64,000 nt of DNA from Collinsella sp. GTDB lineage: Bacteria > Actinomycetota > Coriobacteriia > Coriobacteriales > Coriobacteriaceae. The notes under the pieces were generated by a model that saw nothing but the letters and a program-made list of their open reading frames with translations, did not search any database and was not told where the DNA came from. Position numbers and translations under genes: made by a program. The stretch covers positions 49,251 to 113,250 of the forward strand of contig DXZU01000021.1 of assembly GCA_019419525.1 (NCBI GenBank). Reading direction: 5' to 3'. Of this stretch, positions 60,980 through 64,000 are shown piece by piece (position 1 is the stretch's first letter; each line of letters starts with the position of its first letter).

Positions 60980-61852
60980 CTAGGCGGAAAGCTCAAAGCC
61001 GTACTTGGCCCAAATCTTCTGGGCTTTCTTGTTGGTCAGGCAGAAGTCGATGAACGCCTTGGCCTCGTCGGCATGCTCAGAGCTATCGGCGACAGCACCG
61101 GGATACACGATGGGCTTGTGCGAATCCTCGGGGCAAACGAAGGCCTCCTCGATCCCGTCGTAGCGGAAGATATCGGAGCTATAGACAAAGCCAGCCACGC
61201 AGTCGCCCGTAGAGACGTAAGACGCAGCAGTGCCGACCTTGTCGGCCAGGGCCACCTTGTCGGCGATCTCGGGCGCATACTCGCCGTCGTCGCCCTCGGT
61301 GCCGGTGTAGAGGCCCACGGAGGCCAGGGCTTGGTTGGCGTACTTGCCGGCGGGGACGGTCTTGGCGTCGCCGATGGCGATCTTGCTGTCCAGGTTCGCA
61401 ACGTCGGCGATGGCCTCGACCTTGGTGTCGGAGCCCTCGGCGCAAATGATCACAAGGTCGTTGACGAACATGTCCTCACGCGTGTCGGCGTCGACGAGCT
61501 CAGCGGCCTCGGCGTCGTCCATGGTGCCCTTGGAGGCCGTGATGAGCACGTCGACGGCAGCACCGGCGCGCATCTGCTCGACAAGGTCGCCAGACGCCTT
61601 AAACTGCGTGTCGGCAAACGTGGTGCCGGTCTGCTCGGTGAAAAGCTCCTGAACCTCGGGCAGAGCCTTCTCGAGCGAGCTGGCGGCAAAGACCTGCAGC
61701 TCGACAGCTTTCTTGGAAGATGCCTTAGCAGAACTGGCATCGGATCCGGCCGGCTCGGACGTCTTGTTGCCCGAGCAGCCGGCAAGACCAAGGCCAGCAG
61801 CGGCGACAGCAGAAAGCGAGACGAATCCGCGGCGAGAAACCATATCGAACAT
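60980..61852 (-). CDS. modA: Molybdate-binding lipoprotein
   Basis: Substrate-binding component of the transporter, anchored to the outer face of the membrane. The 290-residue protein has a twin-Arg-like start (MVSRRGFVSL) and the lipobox LAGC near residue 27. The ModA fold follows: FAASSLEKALPEVQ, a KASGDLVEQM segment with the oxyanion-binding Ser, and VYPGAVADSS near the C-terminus. ATG at 61852 follows GAAAGGG. It heads the modABC operon. Molybdate and tungstate cannot be distinguished by eye. Confidence 0.93.
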   Translation of the reverse strand: MFDMVSRRGFVSLSAVAAAGLGLAGCSGNKTSEPAGSDASSAKASSKKAVELQVFAASSLEKALPEVQELFTEQTGTTFADTQFKASGDLVEQMRAGAAVDVLITASKGTMDDAEAAELVDADTREDMFVNDLVIICAEGSDTKVEAIADVANLDSKIAIGDAKTVPAGKYANQALASVGLYTGTEGDDGEYAPEIADKVALADKVGTAASYVSTGDCVAGFVYSSDIFRYDGIEEAFVCPEDSHKPIVYPGAVADSSEHADEAKAFIDFCLTNKKAQKIWAKYGFELSA

Positions 61853-61912
61853 GTTCAACCCTTTCGAACGCCATGCCCGGGCACCCCGCCGCAGGCTTTA
61901 TTCTGTTACTAG

Positions 61913-61918
61913 ATTATA
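61913..61918 (-). promoter_or_regulatory. Probable -10 box of modABC
   Basis: TATAAT on the minus strand 60 nt upstream of modA. The -35 region is weak. A short inverted repeat, ATTAG-TTCTCGT-CTAAT, lies upstream near 61945 and could be a regulator site; it does not fit a ModE site clearly. Confidence 0.45.
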
Positions 61919-62021
61919 CTTCTGCGCGAATAATGTTTGTGATAATTAGTTCTCGTCTAATAAGTTTCTTTTACCGATAACCCCGAGATGGCTGCACTGT
62001 CGCTGCATAAGAAAGGTGCAT

Positions 62022-62057
62022 AAAAAAGGCGGAGCAGCCCGTAAGGTCGCTCCGCCG
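62022..62057 (-). terminator. Terminator after the moaB/moeA transcript
   Basis: GGCGGAGC pairs with GCTCCGCC (with inner GACC/GGGCT) and is followed by TTTTTT on the minus strand, 12 nt after the moaB stop. Confidence 0.9.
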
Positions 62058-62069
62058 CAGGTAGTGCGC

Positions 62070-62549
62070 TTATTTGGCGTGCCCGCCGCCCGCCGTCATC
62101 TGGGCCGCATGCTCCAGCTGATCGCTCACGGCCTCCCAGCTTTCGCGGGCCGCTTTCGTGGATCCCGGAAAGTTTACGACAAGTGTATGACCTCGTTGCA
62201 TGCAAATAGCGCGCGAGAGCATGGCGCGGCGCGTCTTGGTCATCGAGTACGCACGGATCGCCTCGGCAATACCCGGCACCTCGCGATCGCAGACGGCACG
62301 CGTCGCCTCGGGCGTCACATCGCGCATCGAAAGCCCCGTGCCGCCGCAGGTGAGCACGACATGGGCGTGGCACTCATCGGCGGCTTCCACAATGGCATCA
62401 CCGATCTCGCTGGCGTCGTCGCGCACAACCACATGTGAGGCGACCGTCCAGCCCTGCGCCTCGATAAGTTCCTCGAGTGCGGCTCCGGCCTCATCCTGGG
62501 CAAGATCGCGCGTGTCCGAACACGTCACGATCGATATCTTCAGCTCCAT
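62070..62549 (-). CDS. MoaB/MogA-type molybdopterin adenylyltransferase
   Basis: Activates molybdopterin by adenylation, preparing it for metal insertion by MoeA. The 159-residue protein has ISIVTCSDTRD at the N-terminus and the family signature VVLTCGGTGLSMRDVTPEA near residue 68, followed by LVVNFPGSTKAARE near residue 130. The start at 62549 follows AGGAGG; a 31-codon longer frame overlaps moeA and is rejected. It follows moeA by 10 nt. Length (159) fits MoaB rather than the longer MogA; the activities are the same in most bacteria. Confidence 0.92.
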   Translation of the reverse strand: MELKISIVTCSDTRDLAQDEAGAALEELIEAQGWTVASHVVVRDDASEIGDAIVEAADECHAHVVLTCGGTGLSMRDVTPEATRAVCDREVPGIAEAIRAYSMTKTRRAMLSRAICMQRGHTLVVNFPGSTKAARESWEAVSDQLEHAAQMTAGGGHAK

Positions 62550-62559
62550 AGCATTCCTC

Positions 62560-63822
62560 CTACAACACGGCATCCTCAGGCAGGTCGACACGCATGACAT
62601 CCACAACGTCGCCCGCCTTGAGCTCGCACGGCCCTTCGTCAATACGCAGCAGACAGTTGGCCCGCTGCATCGTGCCGAGCAGCGCCGAATTCTGCGTCTT
62701 GGCCTCGGTCACCAACAGCTCACCGGTCTCGGGGTCGCGCAAAACCGTGGCGCGATCGAAGAAGCGTCGGTCCTGGCGCTTCTTTACGCCGTGCGTCAAT
62801 ATCGCCTGCTGCACGGGGCGCGTACCCTCGGCAAAGCCGCGCATCTTGCGGATCGCGGGGCGGGCGAGCATCTCAAAGCCCACATACGCCGCCGCGGGAT
62901 TGCCCGAAAGCCCCAAATACGGCTTGCCCCCAAGCAGGCCAAACGTGATGGCTTTGCCGGGACGCATCGAGATGCGGTCGAAGAGTACCTCGCCCTCGCG
63001 CCGGACGAGCGCCGTCACATAGTCGTAATCGCCCGCCGAGGCACCGCCGCTCGTAATGACAAAATCGCACTCCTGCACGGCGCGATGCACGAGCTCGGCG
63101 ATTGCCTGCTCATCATCGGGCGCAATGCCGTAGAACACGGGCTCGGCTCCTGCATCGAGCGCTTCGGCCATCAACGCCGACGAGTTGGAGTCGCGAATCT
63201 GCCCGCGCGCCGGCAGCTCACCCGGCGCGACCAGCTCCGTGCCCAGCGAGATAATGCCCACACGCGGCGCGGCATGCACCTTCATGCTCGCATACCCGGC
63301 GCTCGCCAACAAGCCGGCGCCCGCCGGAGCCACGACCTCGCCGGCGTGCATCACAACATCGCCGGCATGGGCCTCCTCGGCGGCAGAGCGAACGTTCTCC
63401 CCTACCTTGGCAGGCGCCGAGAACCTCACACGCGAACCCTCGTTGCCGTCACCGACGAGCACATCGACGATCTCATACTTCACCACGGCATCGGCACCTT
63501 CGGGTACCGGCGCGCCCGTCATGATGCGGACCGTCTCGCCCACGCCGACCACGCCCTCAAACACATGGCCCGCAGCCTCGTGTCCGATAACGTCGAGCGT
63601 CACCGGCGCCTCGCCAGATGCCTGTGCCAAGTCCGCCGAGCGCACGGCATATCCGTCCATAGCGCTGTTGGCAAACGGCGAGATGTCGATATCGGCCACC
63701 GCATCCTCTGCCAAGGGAAGACCGGCGGCCTGCCACACGGGAATCTCGACGACTTCGGTGCGATTCACGTGCGACAAGACGATCGCCTGCGCGTCCTCCA
63801 ACGGAATGAGTTTCTCAGCCAT
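62560..63822 (-). CDS. moeA: Molybdopterin molybdotransferase MoeA
   Basis: Inserts molybdate into adenylated molybdopterin. The 420-residue protein has the usual domains: N-terminal PFANSAMDGYAVRS near residue 50, RIMTGAPVPEGADAVV near residue 105, the MoaB-like domain with SLGTEL and SGGASAGDYDYV near residue 250, LSGNPAAAYV near residue 305, and a C-terminal beta barrel. The start at 63822 (MAEKLI) follows AGAGGTG; a 5-codon longer frame is possible. It is followed by moaB and a strong terminator. In several anaerobes, paralogs serve tungsten instead of molybdenum. Confidence 0.94.
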   Translation of the reverse strand: MAEKLIPLEDAQAIVLSHVNRTEVVEIPVWQAAGLPLAEDAVADIDISPFANSAMDGYAVRSADLAQASGEAPVTLDVIGHEAAGHVFEGVVGVGETVRIMTGAPVPEGADAVVKYEIVDVLVGDGNEGSRVRFSAPAKVGENVRSAAEEAHAGDVVMHAGEVVAPAGAGLLASAGYASMKVHAAPRVGIISLGTELVAPGELPARGQIRDSNSSALMAEALDAGAEPVFYGIAPDDEQAIAELVHRAVQECDFVITSGGASAGDYDYVTALVRREGEVLFDRISMRPGKAITFGLLGGKPYLGLSGNPAAAYVGFEMLARPAIRKMRGFAEGTRPVQQAILTHGVKKRQDRRFFDRATVLRDPETGELLVTEAKTQNSALLGTMQRANCLLRIDEGPCELKAGDVVDVMRVDLPEDAVL

Positions 63823-64000
63823 ATACACCTCTAGCATGCTGCGGCGCGCAACAAAAGCGCCGATTCTTTATGTTTCTCTCAGTATAATCCCTCGACGCGC
63901 GACTGCGACTTGGCCTGTACCCGCAAATACATCTGTCGGCCGCAAGCCTTGATTCTCATTTTCATTGCAACAGCCTCAGGACTCAGCGCAACGCGTTGCG
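63823..64000. other. Intergenic end of window
   Basis: No gene is supported here. TATAAT at 63883-63888 (plus strand) and its overlapping TATACT (minus strand, 63881-63886) are the only promoter-like sites. The minus-strand one could serve moeA and the plus-strand one a gene beyond the window. Confidence 0.3.

Overview
The window is about 64 kb of high-GC, densely coding anaerobe chromosome. Gene content points to a gut Coriobacteriia member, most likely Collinsella or a close relative. The indicators are a Hyf-type formate hydrogenlyase, selenoprotein machinery, activase/double-cubane reductases, GlpA/FAD oxidoreductase/DUF1667, and many long palindromic intergenic repeats. The taxon is an inference; no rRNA is present.

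Layout. 1-2.5 kb: the end of an exopolysaccharide operon (glycosyltransferase, phosphoglycosyl transferase) led by a LoaP-type antiterminator. 2.8-5.2 kb: thrS and a zinc-ribbon membrane protein. 5.3-5.5 kb: an unusual array of six 15-nt repeats at exact 40-nt steps in alternating orientation. 5.7-10.2 kb: a three-gene glycerol-3-phosphate-type oxidoreductase operon and an M24 peptidase. 10.4-18.6 kb: folC, valS, clpX, clpP, tig and tRNA-Leu. 18.9-24.1 kb: a molybdenum hydroxylase pair and gdhA.

24.4-46.8 kb, all on the minus strand, is a molybdenum/selenium block. Read in transcription order it is hydN, fdhF (in-frame UGA with a SECIS hairpin), hyfA-J, hycI, a formate channel, a molybdopterin oxidoreductase, selA, selB, tRNA-Sec, mobA and a DUF3343 protein. 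It encodes a formate hydrogenlyase together with what it needs: formate transport, molybdenum cofactor nucleotide, and the selenocysteine insertion machinery.

47.2-49.5 kb is accessory: a RelB-like/PIN toxin-antitoxin pair, then an AbiEi-like gene bracketed by a perfect 36-bp inverted repeat. 49.5-51.2 kb: tRNA-Gly, tRNA-Pro and brnQ. 51.2-58.2 kb is a second selenium-linked operon: two double-cubane/2-hydroxyacyl-CoA dehydratase-type proteins, their ATP-dependent activase, SelD (itself a selenoprotein, UGA at codon 17), YedF, DUF3343 and a cysteine desulfurase. Two copies of a hairpin element lie inside this operon. 58.4-63.8 kb supplies molybdenum: modABC (ModB has an extra extracytoplasmic domain), a MoaB/MogA protein and moeA.

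Together, modABC, moeA, moaB and mobA feed the formate dehydrogenase, the molybdenum hydroxylase and the orphan molybdopterin oxidoreductase. SelA, SelB, tRNA-Sec and SelD feed selenocysteine into FdhF and into SelD itself. At least five different long-hairpin repeat families occupy the intergenic regions. Several sit in pairs around a gene or inside an operon.
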